Below, in pieces: positions 46,643 to 54,409 of a stretch of 64,000 nt of DNA. The stretch comes from Hymenobacter tibetensis (GTDB lineage: Bacteria > Bacteroidota > Bacteroidia > Cytophagales > Hymenobacteraceae). How positions within the stretch are numbered: position 1 is the first letter of the stretch; every line of letters starts with the position of its first letter. The DNA lies in assembly GCF_022827545.1 (NCBI RefSeq), contig NZ_CP094669.1:1392001-1456000 (forward strand), read 5' to 3'. The notes under the pieces were generated by a model. That model ran no database searches and had not been told where the DNA came from. It saw only the letters and a list, made by a program, of their open reading frames with translations. The translations under genes and the position numbers were made by a program.

Positions 46643-47544
46643 GCAACCCCACTTCAAAGGCGTATGCCTGGTATTACCACGTGCTTGACTGGTTGCTGCG
46701 GGCCTTAGCTCGTTTGCCCTTACGTGCGCTGTACGTGTTGGCCGATTTTCTATATGTGGTGCTAGCCTACGTGGTGCGCTACCGTAAACAAGTGGTGCTC
46801 ACCAATCTGCGGAACTCGTTTCCGGAAAAACCAGAAGGGGAAATACAGCGGATTCAACGCTTGTTCTACCGCAACTTTGCCCAAGTGCTGGTAGAAACCC
46901 TCAAACTGGCCGACATGCCGGATGCAGAATTGAAACAGCGGGTGCATTTCGGAAATCCGGAAGTACTGGAAAACCATTTTGCGCGCGGGCGCACCGTATT
47001 AGGACTTTCGTCGCATGCTGGCAACTGGGAGTGGGTGCTGACTTCGGGCGCCTTGTGGTTGTCGGCACACGCCGATGGAGTGTATAAGCCGCTTATGAAC
47101 CCGTTTTTCGAGAAGTTCATGCGGCAGTTACGCACGCGCACCGGCGCCGGACTGATACCGATGCGTGATACGCTGCGCGATTTGGTGCAGCGCAAAGGTG
47201 AGGTGCGAGTGGTTAGCATGCTCTCTGACCAAGCGGCTGGCCCTGAGGATCGGCCTTACTGGACCACCTTCATGAATCAGGAAGCCGGCTTCTACACCAG
47301 TGCCGATCGGTTGGCGAGTCGCTTTCATTGTCCGGTTGTGTACGTGAGCATCCGTCGTCTGCGCCGGGGGTACTACGAAATCGTGCTCACCGACCTCTAC
47401 GATGGCGACGCGCCATTGCCTACCGACAGCTTCCCGATAACAGAAGCGTTTGTGCGGCAACTGGAAACAGATATTCGTCTGTTCCCTGCCGATTATCTAT
47501 GGACGCACCGCAGATGGAAACACAAGAGAGAAGTGAAGAACTGA
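46639..47544 (+). CDS. LpxL/HtrB-like lipid A acyltransferase
   Basis: A membrane-associated acyltransferase of 301 residues. An N-terminal hydrophobic helix (LYVLADFLYVVLAYVVRY) is followed by the catalytic SSHAGNWEW with His126 and Glu131 (the H-x4-D/E motif). VSMLSDQAAGPEDRPYWTTFMNQEAGF and YLWTHRRWKHKRE are also typical of LpxL-type enzymes, which add a secondary acyl chain to lipid A. The start overlaps the stop of the upstream gene. A hairpin terminator overlaps its own stop codon. Confidence 0.9.
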   Translation: MSNPTSKAYAWYYHVLDWLLRALARLPLRALYVLADFLYVVLAYVVRYRKQVVLTNLRNSFPEKPEGEIQRIQRLFYRNFAQVLVETLKLADMPDAELKQRVHFGNPEVLENHFARGRTVLGLSSHAGNWEWVLTSGALWLSAHADGVYKPLMNPFFEKFMRQLRTRTGAGLIPMRDTLRDLVQRKGEVRVVSMLSDQAAGPEDRPYWTTFMNQEAGFYTSADRLASRFHCPVVYVSIRRLRRGYYEIVLTDLYDGDAPLPTDSFPITEAFVRQLETDIRLFPADYLWTHRRWKHKREVKN

Positions 47545-47600
47545 AAGTAGAGAAGCCAGAACTAGAAGGATTTCTTCCGGTTCTGGCTTCTCTACTTTCA
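47542..47600. terminator. Long terminator overlapping the stop codon of the acyltransferase gene
   Basis: A perfect 21-base stem (47542-47562 with 47580-47600) continues as GAAGG/CTTCC, so about 26 bases pair. The 5' arm begins with the TGA stop codon at 47542-47544. The convergent Sua5/YciO gene ends 10 bases beyond. Confidence 0.8.
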
Positions 47601-47609
47601 ATGCTTGTC

Positions 47610-48242
47610 TTACAAGTATTGCTCAATGTCGCCGGCACCCTGACGAATCAACTCGAAGTCGTCGTTGGTGCAGTCAATGATGGTGCTAGGGATGTTGCCA
47701 CCGAACCCACCGTCGATTACTAGGTCCACGAGCAAGCGGTACTTCTCGTAAATCAGGTCGGGGTCGGTAACGTATTCTTCGAGCGTGTTTTCGTCTTCAC
47801 GCACCGACGTACTGATGATGGGGTTGCCTAGTTCCTTCACCAATTGAATGATGATGGTATTGTCGGGCACCCGAATACCAACGGTTTTGCGCTTGTTACC
47901 ACCTTGGCGCGGCGCTTTCGCGCTGGCCTCAAAAATAAAGGTGAACGGGCCCGGCAAAGCCTTCTTGATAACCTTGTAGGTAGGAGTGGTGATGCCGTGT
48001 GCGTAATCGGCAATGTGCGAAAGGTCGGAGCAGATAAAGCTAAGGTTCGCCTTATCGGGGTTCAGGCCCTTGATGCGGCAGAGACGTTCAACGGCTTTGG
48101 CGTTGTGGATGTCGCAGCCTATGCCGTAGACGGTATCCGTAGGGTAGATAATGATACCCCCCTTGCGCAGAACGTCGACTACTTGTTGGATGCGGGCTTG
48201 AGGTGGATTATCGGGGTGGATGCGGAGCAGCGTAGCGGGCAT
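47610..48242 (-). CDS. Sua5/YciO/YrdC family protein (threonylcarbamoyl-AMP synthase type)
   Basis: A 210-residue protein of the fold that makes threonylcarbamoyl-AMP for the t6A modification of tRNA. GGIIIYPTDTVYGIGCDIHNAKAVERLCRIKG is the ATP/threonine-binding start, with KANLSFICSDLSHIADY and PGPFTFIFEAS following; ISTSVREDENT corresponds to the SAN motif region. The C terminus IIDCTNDDFELIRQGAG is canonical. Length and details are closer to YciO than to the short TsaC, so the exact activity is less certain. Confidence 0.88.
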   Translation of the reverse strand: MPATLLRIHPDNPPQARIQQVVDVLRKGGIIIYPTDTVYGIGCDIHNAKAVERLCRIKGLNPDKANLSFICSDLSHIADYAHGITTPTYKVIKKALPGPFTFIFEASAKAPRQGGNKRKTVGIRVPDNTIIIQLVKELGNPIISTSVREDENTLEEYVTDPDLIYEKYRLLVDLVIDGGFGGNIPSTIIDCTNDDFELIRQGAGDIEQYL

Positions 48243-48380
48243 GGTGAAACAGGAGAGGGGCTAAATGAAACAGAACGGCCCGGCGGCCGGAGCGGTCCAA
48301 GGTAGCCGATGTGTTAGACTTCTGCTTACAGTTATCGTGTAAAATTCCTCTTAGGTTGCCAATCTGTAAGGTATGTGCAC

Positions 48381-48411
48381 AAAAAAAGCCCCCACCCAAA
48401 GGCGGAGGCTT
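48381..48411 (-). terminator. Terminator of the type IX cargo gene
   Basis: AAGCC, CC and CC pair with GG, GG and GGCTT with two mismatches; on the minus strand a run of seven T follows. It ends about 18 bases past the stop. Confidence 0.75.
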
Positions 48412-48429
48412 CTGCTGTTAAATAGCCGG

Positions 48430-49281
48430 CTACTGCTTTACTATCTTGTAAGAAGAGCTAGCAGCACCATCTTTCACGAGTACTATATAACTGCCAGCAG
48501 GTAAACTGCGAAGGTCGAAAGTGCCGTCGGCGTTAGCCGTACCGCTCAGTACGGTACGGCCGGTCAAGTCGGTAACCGTAACGGGTACTTTTGTGCCTTT
48601 GCCATTCAAGCGGATGCTCACCATGTCGTTGGCAGGGTTAGGGAACACGCTAATGGTGCTGTTCGCAACGCCGTTGCGCGTACCAAGTGTGGCAGTTCGT
48701 ATCAGCCCATAGGTACGAACGTTATCAATACGCCAAGAACCGGTTGCTGCCTCTGCATTGTAGCCATAAATGCGGAATGTAACTGGAGTTGTGAGGGCCG
48801 AAAAAGCTGCTGGTAAGGTCACCCGTCTGTTGGCACGTATCATGTCGTCGTCGGGTACGGTTACCGTTACAATATTTGCAGTATAGTTGTCGAGGCTGGA
48901 ACGCACAGCCCAGTCACGAATACCAGTGCCTGAGCGACGCTCGTCTAACACCAAACTATCTAGGCGCAACTGAAAGCCAGCATTTGGCTGGATTGTAAAG
49001 GTGAAGTAGTCGGTAGCATCAAGACCCATAGTGGCCCAACCAGTTGCCACAAAGGCGTTGGCACCAGAAGACGCAGTTACACCAGTTCCACGTGACATAG
49101 CGCTGAACGATGCATTACTAGGTTGCGCATCCGCAGGGAATGTAGCTTCTGAGCCAGTTGCACCTGTGAAGGTATACGTTGCTAGTTGGGTGGCCGCTTG
49201 CGCATACGTTTTAGTGCTAAGAAGGCCAAGGCTAGCTACCAAGGCTAGCTTTCCTAAACTTAATGTGTATAGTTTTTTCAT
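48430..49281 (-). CDS. Secreted protein with type IX secretion C-terminal sorting domain
   Basis: A 283-residue exported protein from the ATG at 49281 with a signal peptide (MKKLYTLSLGKLALVASLGLLSTKTYAQ). Residues 30-190 form a beta-sandwich-like domain (YTFTGATGSEATFPAD, FRIYGYNAEAATGSWRIDNVRTYG). The C-terminal 75 residues are a type IX sorting domain: VFPNPANDMVSIRLNG, VPVTVTDLTGRTVLSG, FDLRSLPAGSYIVLVKDG and the final KIVKQ. The protein is therefore probably secreted across the outer membrane and attached to the surface. Its ligand is unknown. Confidence 0.88.
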   Translation of the reverse strand: MKKLYTLSLGKLALVASLGLLSTKTYAQAATQLATYTFTGATGSEATFPADAQPSNASFSAMSRGTGVTASSGANAFVATGWATMGLDATDYFTFTIQPNAGFQLRLDSLVLDERRSGTGIRDWAVRSSLDNYTANIVTVTVPDDDMIRANRRVTLPAAFSALTTPVTFRIYGYNAEAATGSWRIDNVRTYGLIRTATLGTRNGVANSTISVFPNPANDMVSIRLNGKGTKVPVTVTDLTGRTVLSGTANADGTFDLRSLPAGSYIVLVKDGAASSSYKIVKQ

Positions 49282-49551
49282 AATGTGAGAGAAGAAAATG
49301 GATGGAGAAAAAAGGGCGAGTGTATCAGACAAAGGACACAAACTGTCTTAAAATGAATGGGCAGCCGGACCTTAAAATAATGCGTGTTCGCAAATGTATC
49401 ATCATGAAACCGAAGCGTGTATAAAATCTGAAGATTAGCCGCTGTTAGATTCCAACTACTTTTGGGTTTTAAAGCTGTCCCAACCTACGTACCCATTTAC
49501 CTGTCAACTGGAATTCTACTTCCTGGTTTTCTTGAATTTTTTGCTCTCAAC

Positions 49552-50628
49552 ATGACCAAACCTCGCATCGACTATAAAGCCAAGGCTACTCGTCGCCGCA
49601 ACCGTTTTTCCTATACAGTCGGTATTATCGGCCTACTGCTCATTACGTTCTCCTACTACTTCTACCAGGTATTCTTCACGCCCAACATCGAAACCAAAGG
49701 CAAGCCCACCTACGTCGTTGTGCGGAAAGGGCAGTCGGCTAAGGCTGTGCTCGACTCTATCGATGCCACAGGCGTAGTGGTCGATAAACTGTCGTTGCAC
49801 TTTGTGGCTCGCCTCATGAAGTATGAGCAGCTCGTACGGCCTGGCCGCTATGAGTTGAAAGACGGCTACACCAACCGCCAGCTTATCAACGACCTCCGTA
49901 CCGGGCGCAACCGGTTGCCAGTTATCCTGACGTTTCAGAACATTCGGCTGCGTGAAGACCTGGCCCGTAAGCTAGCAACGACGATTGACGCTCGCCCCGG
50001 CCAATTCGACAGCTTGCTTAACAGCCCTGCCTACACCAAGAGCCTGGGCTTCGATACCACGAGCATCCTCACCATGTTCATCCCAAACACCTACGAACTG
50101 CCCTGGAACGCGTCGGCCAACAATGTCATGCAGCGCATGAAGAAAGAGTACGAGCGGTTCTGGACGCCGGAGCGTGATGCTAAGCGCGCAAAGATGAACC
50201 TTACCCGCGCCCAGGTTAGCACGTTGGCTAGCATTGTGGAAGCCGAGCAGCAGCAACACGCCGATGAGCGTCCCCGCGTAGCGGGCGTCTACCTCAACCG
50301 CCTCAAGCGCGACATGAAACTTCAGGCCGACCCTACTGTGGTCTATGCCAACAACGACTTCACCATCAAACGGGTGCTTAATGTGCACCTCGCCAAAGAT
50401 TCTCCTTACAACACTTATAAGTATGGAGGCCTGCCGCCCGGCCCCATCAACCTGCCCAGCATTGCCAGCATTGATGCCGTGCTGAATCCCGAAAGCCACG
50501 ACTACCTCTACTTCTGCGCCAAAGAAGATTTTAGCGGTTACCACGCCTTTGCCCGCAACGAGCAAGAGCACCTCGTAAACGCCCGCCGCTACCAAGCCGC
50601 CCTGAGCCGCGCCGGAATTATGAAGTAG
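49552..50628 (+). CDS. mltG: Endolytic peptidoglycan transglycosylase MltG
   Basis: Cleaves nascent glycan strands in the inner membrane. From the ATG at 49552 it has 358 residues: a basic N terminus, one transmembrane helix (TVGIIGLLLITFSYYFYQVFF), a LysM-like segment (TYVVVRKGQSAKAVLDSI) and the YceG domain with Glu230 in STLASIVEAEQQQ, the catalytic acid region, then VAGVYLNRLKRDMKLQADPTVVYA and YNTYKYGGLPPGPINLPS. It heads a run of three same-strand genes. Confidence 0.94.
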   Translation: MTKPRIDYKAKATRRRNRFSYTVGIIGLLLITFSYYFYQVFFTPNIETKGKPTYVVVRKGQSAKAVLDSIDATGVVVDKLSLHFVARLMKYEQLVRPGRYELKDGYTNRQLINDLRTGRNRLPVILTFQNIRLREDLARKLATTIDARPGQFDSLLNSPAYTKSLGFDTTSILTMFIPNTYELPWNASANNVMQRMKKEYERFWTPERDAKRAKMNLTRAQVSTLASIVEAEQQQHADERPRVAGVYLNRLKRDMKLQADPTVVYANNDFTIKRVLNVHLAKDSPYNTYKYGGLPPGPINLPSIASIDAVLNPESHDYLYFCAKEDFSGYHAFARNEQEHLVNARRYQAALSRAGIMK

Positions 50629-50736
50629 TTGGTTGCTGCTTATTCGTTGTTGAGCAGTGAAGCGTAAGTAATTCGCTAAGCACATTCACTCCCTCAACTA
50701 TCAACAAGCAGCAATCAGTAATCACCAATTAGCACG

Positions 50737-51222
50737 ATGTACCAATCCGACACTAACATCCGAGTCCGCTACGCAGAAACAGACCAAATGGGCTACGTGT
50801 ACCATGGCAACTACGCGGCCTACTTTGAAGTATGCCGCACTGAGGCGTTCCGTCAACTGGGTATCAGCTACAAAGACCTAGAAGCAGAAGGAGTAGGGAT
50901 GCCGGTGGGCGAAATCAGAACCCGCTTCCGCCGTCCCGCTCGCTACGACGACCTCTTGACTGTGCGCCTGTTGCTAAAGCAGCCTGCTGAAGGCTCCCGG
51001 GTGCTGTTCGAGTATGAAATCTACAACGAGGCGCAGGAACTGCTAACCGAGGGCCACACGTTGATGGTGTTTGTGAGTATGGCTACTGGGCGCCCCGTCC
51101 CGATTCCAGCCCACATCCAAGCCAAACTCGCCCCGTACTTCACCGACGACGAAACAGCCGGTCCGCTTACTCCGCCCAAAGCTCCGGCGGATGCTCCAGC
51201 CCCGGCGGCTTTCCTGAAATAG
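50737..51222 (+). CDS. Acyl-CoA thioesterase, 4HBT/YbgC family
   Basis: A hotdog-fold thioesterase of 161 residues. VRYAETDQMGYVYHGNYAAYFEVCRTEAFRQLG contains the active-site aspartate (Asp16 in AETDQMG) and the typical HGNY segment. The last 30 residues are a Pro/Ala tail outside the fold. It lies 108 bases after mltG and 58 before yihY. The physiological acyl-CoA is unknown; related enzymes associate with the Tol-Pal system or with lipid metabolism. Confidence 0.9.
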   Translation: MYQSDTNIRVRYAETDQMGYVYHGNYAAYFEVCRTEAFRQLGISYKDLEAEGVGMPVGEIRTRFRRPARYDDLLTVRLLLKQPAEGSRVLFEYEIYNEAQELLTEGHTLMVFVSMATGRPVPIPAHIQAKLAPYFTDDETAGPLTPPKAPADAPAPAAFLK

Positions 51223-51280
51223 GGGAGGGGAGCCAGAATATAAGTTGTTCTCACCTCCTGACTTCTAGCTCTCACCTGCC

Positions 51281-52288
51281 ATGCACCTGCCAACCCGACG
51301 TTACCACTTGCCTGACTTGCGCCGCCGGCGTAGTTACCGGCGGTTTATCATTTGGTTGAAACGACTACGCTTTTCCGGTGGGAAAGCGTCGGTGTATGAC
51401 GTGGTTGACCGCATGATTCAGGAACTCAAGCTTGATAGTGTAGAGAAGCGCGCCGGCTACATGGCGTTCAACTTCACGGTGGCCCTGTTTCCAACTATCA
51501 TCTTCCTTTTTACCCTTATCCCGTACCTGCCAATTCCGAACCTGAGCGTCGATATTCTCCAGTTTTTGGCCGATTTGATTCCCGCGGAAATGTATCGGGC
51601 TGTTTCGGGTACCATCGAAGACATTGTTAATATCCCGCACGGCGGGTTGCTCTCGTTCGGTTTTGCCACTGCTCTGGTGTTAAGCAGCAACGGCATCATG
51701 GCGCTGCTGGATGCGTTCGAGAAGAAGTACCCTTCCTTTAAGAAGCGGACGTATGTGCGCAAACGGGTCATTGCCACGTTGCTTACCGTTGTTTTGTCGT
51801 CGGTACTACTGGTATCAGTAGCGGGCATATTCTTCGGTACTTACATTATCGACGCGCTGGTATTTCAGGAAATAGTGCCGGAGAAATACACTGGGGAGAT
51901 AATTGCGGTTATCAAGTACGGCTCAGTAGTGGGGCTATTTCTTCTCACTACCTGCCTCGTATATTATTATGTGCCTCCCGTGCATGATAAATGGCCGTTT
52001 CTCTCGGCCGGAGCCGTGGTAGCTACACTGCTCATCTTCTTGGTGTCGTTTCTGTTCATCCTCTACGTCAAGATATTCGACTCCTACAACACCTTCTATG
52101 GCTCTATCGGGGCGCTGGTAGGCTTTATGGTCTGGTTGGACTTTGTATGCATGACCATTATTCTAGGATTTGAAGTCAACGTGAGCATTGATGCCGTAAC
52201 CGGACGGCTTCGTACGGAGCCTGCCAGTATGCGGCTACTAGAACGGCTGCGCGGGAAAGAAAAATCACCCAAACAAGTTAACGCCTGA
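51281..52288 (+). CDS. YihY/BrkB family inner membrane protein
   Basis: A 335-residue membrane protein with five to six predicted transmembrane helices (for example FNFTVALFPTIIFLFTLIPYL, VIATLLTVVLSSVLLVSVAGIFF, GSVVGLFLLTTCLVYYYV, VVATLLIFLVSFLFILYVKIF, IGALVGFMVWLDFVCMTIILGFEVNV). RAGYMAFNFTVALFP and FYGSIGALVGFMVWLD are family signatures. The ends are cytoplasmic and basic. Function is not established beyond being an integral membrane component. Confidence 0.9.
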   Translation: MHLPTRRYHLPDLRRRRSYRRFIIWLKRLRFSGGKASVYDVVDRMIQELKLDSVEKRAGYMAFNFTVALFPTIIFLFTLIPYLPIPNLSVDILQFLADLIPAEMYRAVSGTIEDIVNIPHGGLLSFGFATALVLSSNGIMALLDAFEKKYPSFKKRTYVRKRVIATLLTVVLSSVLLVSVAGIFFGTYIIDALVFQEIVPEKYTGEIIAVIKYGSVVGLFLLTTCLVYYYVPPVHDKWPFLSAGAVVATLLIFLVSFLFILYVKIFDSYNTFYGSIGALVGFMVWLDFVCMTIILGFEVNVSIDAVTGRLRTEPASMRLLERLRGKEKSPKQVNA

Positions 52289-52356
52289 TAATCAGTCAGC
52301 AACATGCGTTGGTGCTGCTCGATGTGTTGAAAAGTGGAAAAATATGTCGGCAAAAG

Positions 52357-52387
52357 TTGTGATAGGGGCAGGGCGCTGCTACTTTTG
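52357..52387 (+). promoter_or_regulatory. Bacteroidota-type promoter of the tRNA-Ser genes
   Basis: TTG at 52357-52359 and TACTTTTG at 52380-52387 are separated by 20 bases, matching the TTG-N19-21-TAnnTTTG consensus of the primary sigma factor in Bacteroidota. Transcription would start a few bases later, about 20 bases before the first tRNA. Confidence 0.75.
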
Positions 52388-52415
52388 TCGTCCCAAATCG
52401 ACTGAATTACCTTAT

Positions 52416-52502
52416 AGAGAGGTGGCAGAGTGGTCGAATGCGACGGATTCGAAATCCGTTATACCTGCAAGGGTATCGGGGGTTCGAATCCCCCCCTCTC
52501 TA
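52416..52502 (+). tRNA. tRNA-Ser (anticodon CGA)
   Basis: An 87-base class II tRNA. The acceptor stem AGAGAGG pairs with CCTCTCT (52495-52501). The anticodon arm ACGGA-TTCGAAA-TCCGT gives anticodon CGA for serine UCG codons. A long variable arm (ACCTGCAAGGGT) and the T arm GGGGG-TTCGAAT-CCCCC follow. CCA is not encoded. The base after the acceptor stem reads A, whereas serine tRNAs of many bacteria have G there. Confidence 0.95.
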
Positions 52503-52560
52503 CGCTTGCATGCATGGATTCGACCGGATTCCTTGTATCTTGCCACCAGAAGAAGCACTT

Positions 52561-52645
52561 AGAGAGCTGGCAGAGTGGTCGATTGCGGCGGTCTTGAAAA
52601 CCGTTGAGGGTTAAACCTCCGGGGGTTCGAATCCCTCGCTCTCTA
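52561..52645 (+). tRNA. tRNA-Ser (anticodon TGA)
   Basis: A second class II serine tRNA, 58 bases after the first. The acceptor stem AGAGAGC pairs with GCTCTCT (52638-52644). The anticodon arm GCGGT-CTTGAAA-ACCGT gives TGA for UCA and wobble codons. The variable arm GAGGGTTAAACCTC is long. CCA is not encoded, and the base after the stem is again A. No separate promoter is obvious, so both are probably on one transcript. Confidence 0.95.
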
Positions 52646-52647
52646 CG

Positions 52648-52682
52648 AAAAACCCCGTTTCCATATCGGAAACGGGGTTTTT
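52648..52682 (+). terminator. Terminator of the tRNA-Ser pair
   Basis: AAAAACCCCGTTTCC pairs with GGAAACGGGGTTTTT over 15 bases, followed by more T. It starts immediately after the second tRNA. Confidence 0.93.
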
Positions 52683-52740
52683 TATTTCTGGGGGTACAGC
52701 CAAGGGTACAGAATATGCTGATTGCAACTAACCTCTATCT

Positions 52741-53352
52741 ATGAAGAAGATCTATAGGTTTGTTCACAGGAACTATGATTACCTACTTCTTATAAGTACC
52801 CTAATCGTTCTGATAGAGGCAGCCACTTATACTTTTCTTGTCTCAGACCTGATTAAAGACAATGGCAAAGCTCTTACAGTAACTCTATCAACAATAGGTA
52901 TCCTGCTAGCTGTTTTCCAGTTTGCCTTCACCCAGATCAGCAATCGAAAGAAGAAGTACTTCGACCTGCGGTACGGCTTCTATAAGGATACAGTGAAGCA
53001 GATCCAGCTCATAACCGATGTTGTTCAAGAAGGTATGCTGCGTGACGTGATTGCAGGTGATACTATGCACAAGCTAATGTCTGCGTCAAACGAACTTACT
53101 GGTTCCATGAAAGCTAATCTTGACTTACTATTTCCTGGAATTGAACTGCCCAATATGGATTATAAGTTGGGCAAGACCATCGACGATTTGGTAAGTCGGA
53201 CCAATAAGTACTACGTCTCTGTTAAGAACAATGCCACAGAGGCTCACACAATTATCGAGACAATGAATTGGCACAATGAGGTAAGGCCAATGTTGGAACA
53301 GCTATCAAAGGATAAGCACATTTTCTTTGCTGCCATGCGCTCTTATATGTAG
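52741..53352 (+). CDS. Membrane protein of unknown function, AT-rich
   Basis: A 203-residue protein with two predicted transmembrane helices (YLLLISTLIVLIEAATYTFLV at 14-34 and LTVTLSTIGILLAVFQFAF at 45-63) and a long helical cytoplasmic domain of about 135 residues. I do not recognise the family. Codon use is visibly more AT-rich than in the genes up to yihY, and it starts 58 bases after the tRNA terminator. This location and composition suggest acquisition at a tRNA site. Confidence 0.65.
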   Translation: MKKIYRFVHRNYDYLLLISTLIVLIEAATYTFLVSDLIKDNGKALTVTLSTIGILLAVFQFAFTQISNRKKKYFDLRYGFYKDTVKQIQLITDVVQEGMLRDVIAGDTMHKLMSASNELTGSMKANLDLLFPGIELPNMDYKLGKTIDDLVSRTNKYYVSVKNNATEAHTIIETMNWHNEVRPMLEQLSKDKHIFFAAMRSYM

Positions 53353-53411
53353 TTTGATTTATACATTCGACTTACCAACCTGGAATAGTTGCCAGCTTGC
53401 CTCGGTAGGGT

Positions 53412-53448
53412 AAAAGCCCACTCTTGTCATTGATGAGAGTGGGCTTTT
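53412..53448 (+). terminator. Terminator of the membrane-protein gene
   Basis: AAAAGCCCACTCT pairs with AGAGTGGGCTTTT, with T residues following, about 60 bases past the stop. Confidence 0.9.
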
Positions 53449-53875
53449 TACATCGATACTGCCTATTCACTCAGACTAGTTGGCGTAAGCTCTTCCTGTG
53501 AGATACGCGTACAGTTTTATCGTTTGCGCCTTTTCTACTTAAGCTCTTCTCTGCAAGCTAAAGTAGGAGCCATTAACTACCAGTGCCATGTTCGGCACTT
53601 CTTGCACATGCTGGTAAAAAAAGAATTGTTTTTACGGGTGCATTAGCTACACTACTACACTAGGAAAGTGCCCTACCGCGCTGAAATGCATTTCGTCCCT
53701 GTGTAGTTTGAAAAGCAAAGTGCACTACACAGCACGAAAAAGCCCCGTTGTGCAGGTCAACGAGGCTTTCTTTTACTGCGGTTGTCTACTATCAAAATGC
53801 GCTCATCTGGTAACGAACTCAGAAGGAGCCCTTGGTATACCGCATTTCCTCACACCCAAGTCATAAGTGGGCGCC
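53449..53875. other. Gene-free stretch with repeats and a bidirectional terminator
   Basis: No credible ORF lies here. CTACAC or its complement occurs four times between 53647 and 53730, and CTGTGTAGT at 53699-53707 forms an inverted repeat with ACTACACAG at 53724-53732. A hairpin at 53739-53769 (AAAGCC and CGTTG with CAACG and GGCTTT) has T-rich tails on both strands and may end the repressor transcript coming from the other side. Confidence 0.5.
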
Positions 53876-54343
53876 TTACTTGCGTAACAGCGTGAGCATT
53901 TCATCTTTAACGGCAATGAGCTGGTCCTTCATTGCTAATTGGTCCCGAAGCAAGCCCACCTCTTTCGTTAGACTGTCTCGCTCCGCTTTGTAGATGTCGC
54001 GTTCTTTTTCACAGTCGCTGATACTGTAGTTGCTGTGAGTGCCCTTGCCGCCAGTAGTGCTTACCGAGGGCTTTCTGCCAGTAATAGCTTCCAGAGTCTG
54101 CGGGTTACTACTGCCACTTATGAAAGGCTCGCCTTCGCCAGTAAGAAACCAAACTGGGTTGATGCTTTCAAAATGCTTCAATACTTTTTCCAAGTAGTCA
54201 GCCCCAGGCATTGAGTTGCGAGTGCCCACGTAATTCTGCGTGATAGTAGGCTTCTCGCCAATACTTTCGCTGAATGCACGAGCACTTAACTGGAAGGATT
54301 GCAACAGAAAACTTATCCGTTGATTGATAGGGTGCTGTTGCAC
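53876..54343 (-). CDS. Phage-type HTH repressor
   Basis: A 155-residue protein beginning at a GTG at 54343; an in-frame stop upstream leaves no other start. Residues 5-75 form an XRE-like helix-turn-helix domain (INQRISFLLQSFQLSARAFSESIG, PTITQNYVGTRNSMPGADYLEKVLKHFESINPVWFLTGEGE), a pattern common in Bacteroidota prophages and islands. The C-terminal 45 residues are a coiled coil (CEKERDIYKAERDSLTKEVGLLRDQL), probably for dimerisation. There is no LexA-type protease domain. Palindromes just upstream suggest autoregulation. Confidence 0.8.
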   Translation of the reverse strand: MQQHPINQRISFLLQSFQLSARAFSESIGEKPTITQNYVGTRNSMPGADYLEKVLKHFESINPVWFLTGEGEPFISGSSNPQTLEAITGRKPSVSTTGGKGTHSNYSISDCEKERDIYKAERDSLTKEVGLLRDQLAMKDQLIAVKDEMLTLLRK

Positions 54344-54367
54344 TTTGTAAGGTGGCTTAGCTTATAG

Positions 54368-54409
54368 CTTACAATTGTAAGGTTTCAATTGCAAGCATAC
54401 TGTGCTTGC
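54368..54409. promoter_or_regulatory. Candidate operators upstream of the repressor gene
   Basis: CTTACAATTGTAAG at 54368-54381 is a perfect 14-base palindrome, and GCAAGCA (54391-54397) with TGCTTGC (54403-54409) is a perfect inverted repeat with a five-base spacer. They lie 25-66 bases before the GTG start at 54343, where a repressor would control its own gene or a lost divergent gene. A CTTACAA-type half site also occurs near the start codon itself. Confidence 0.5.
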
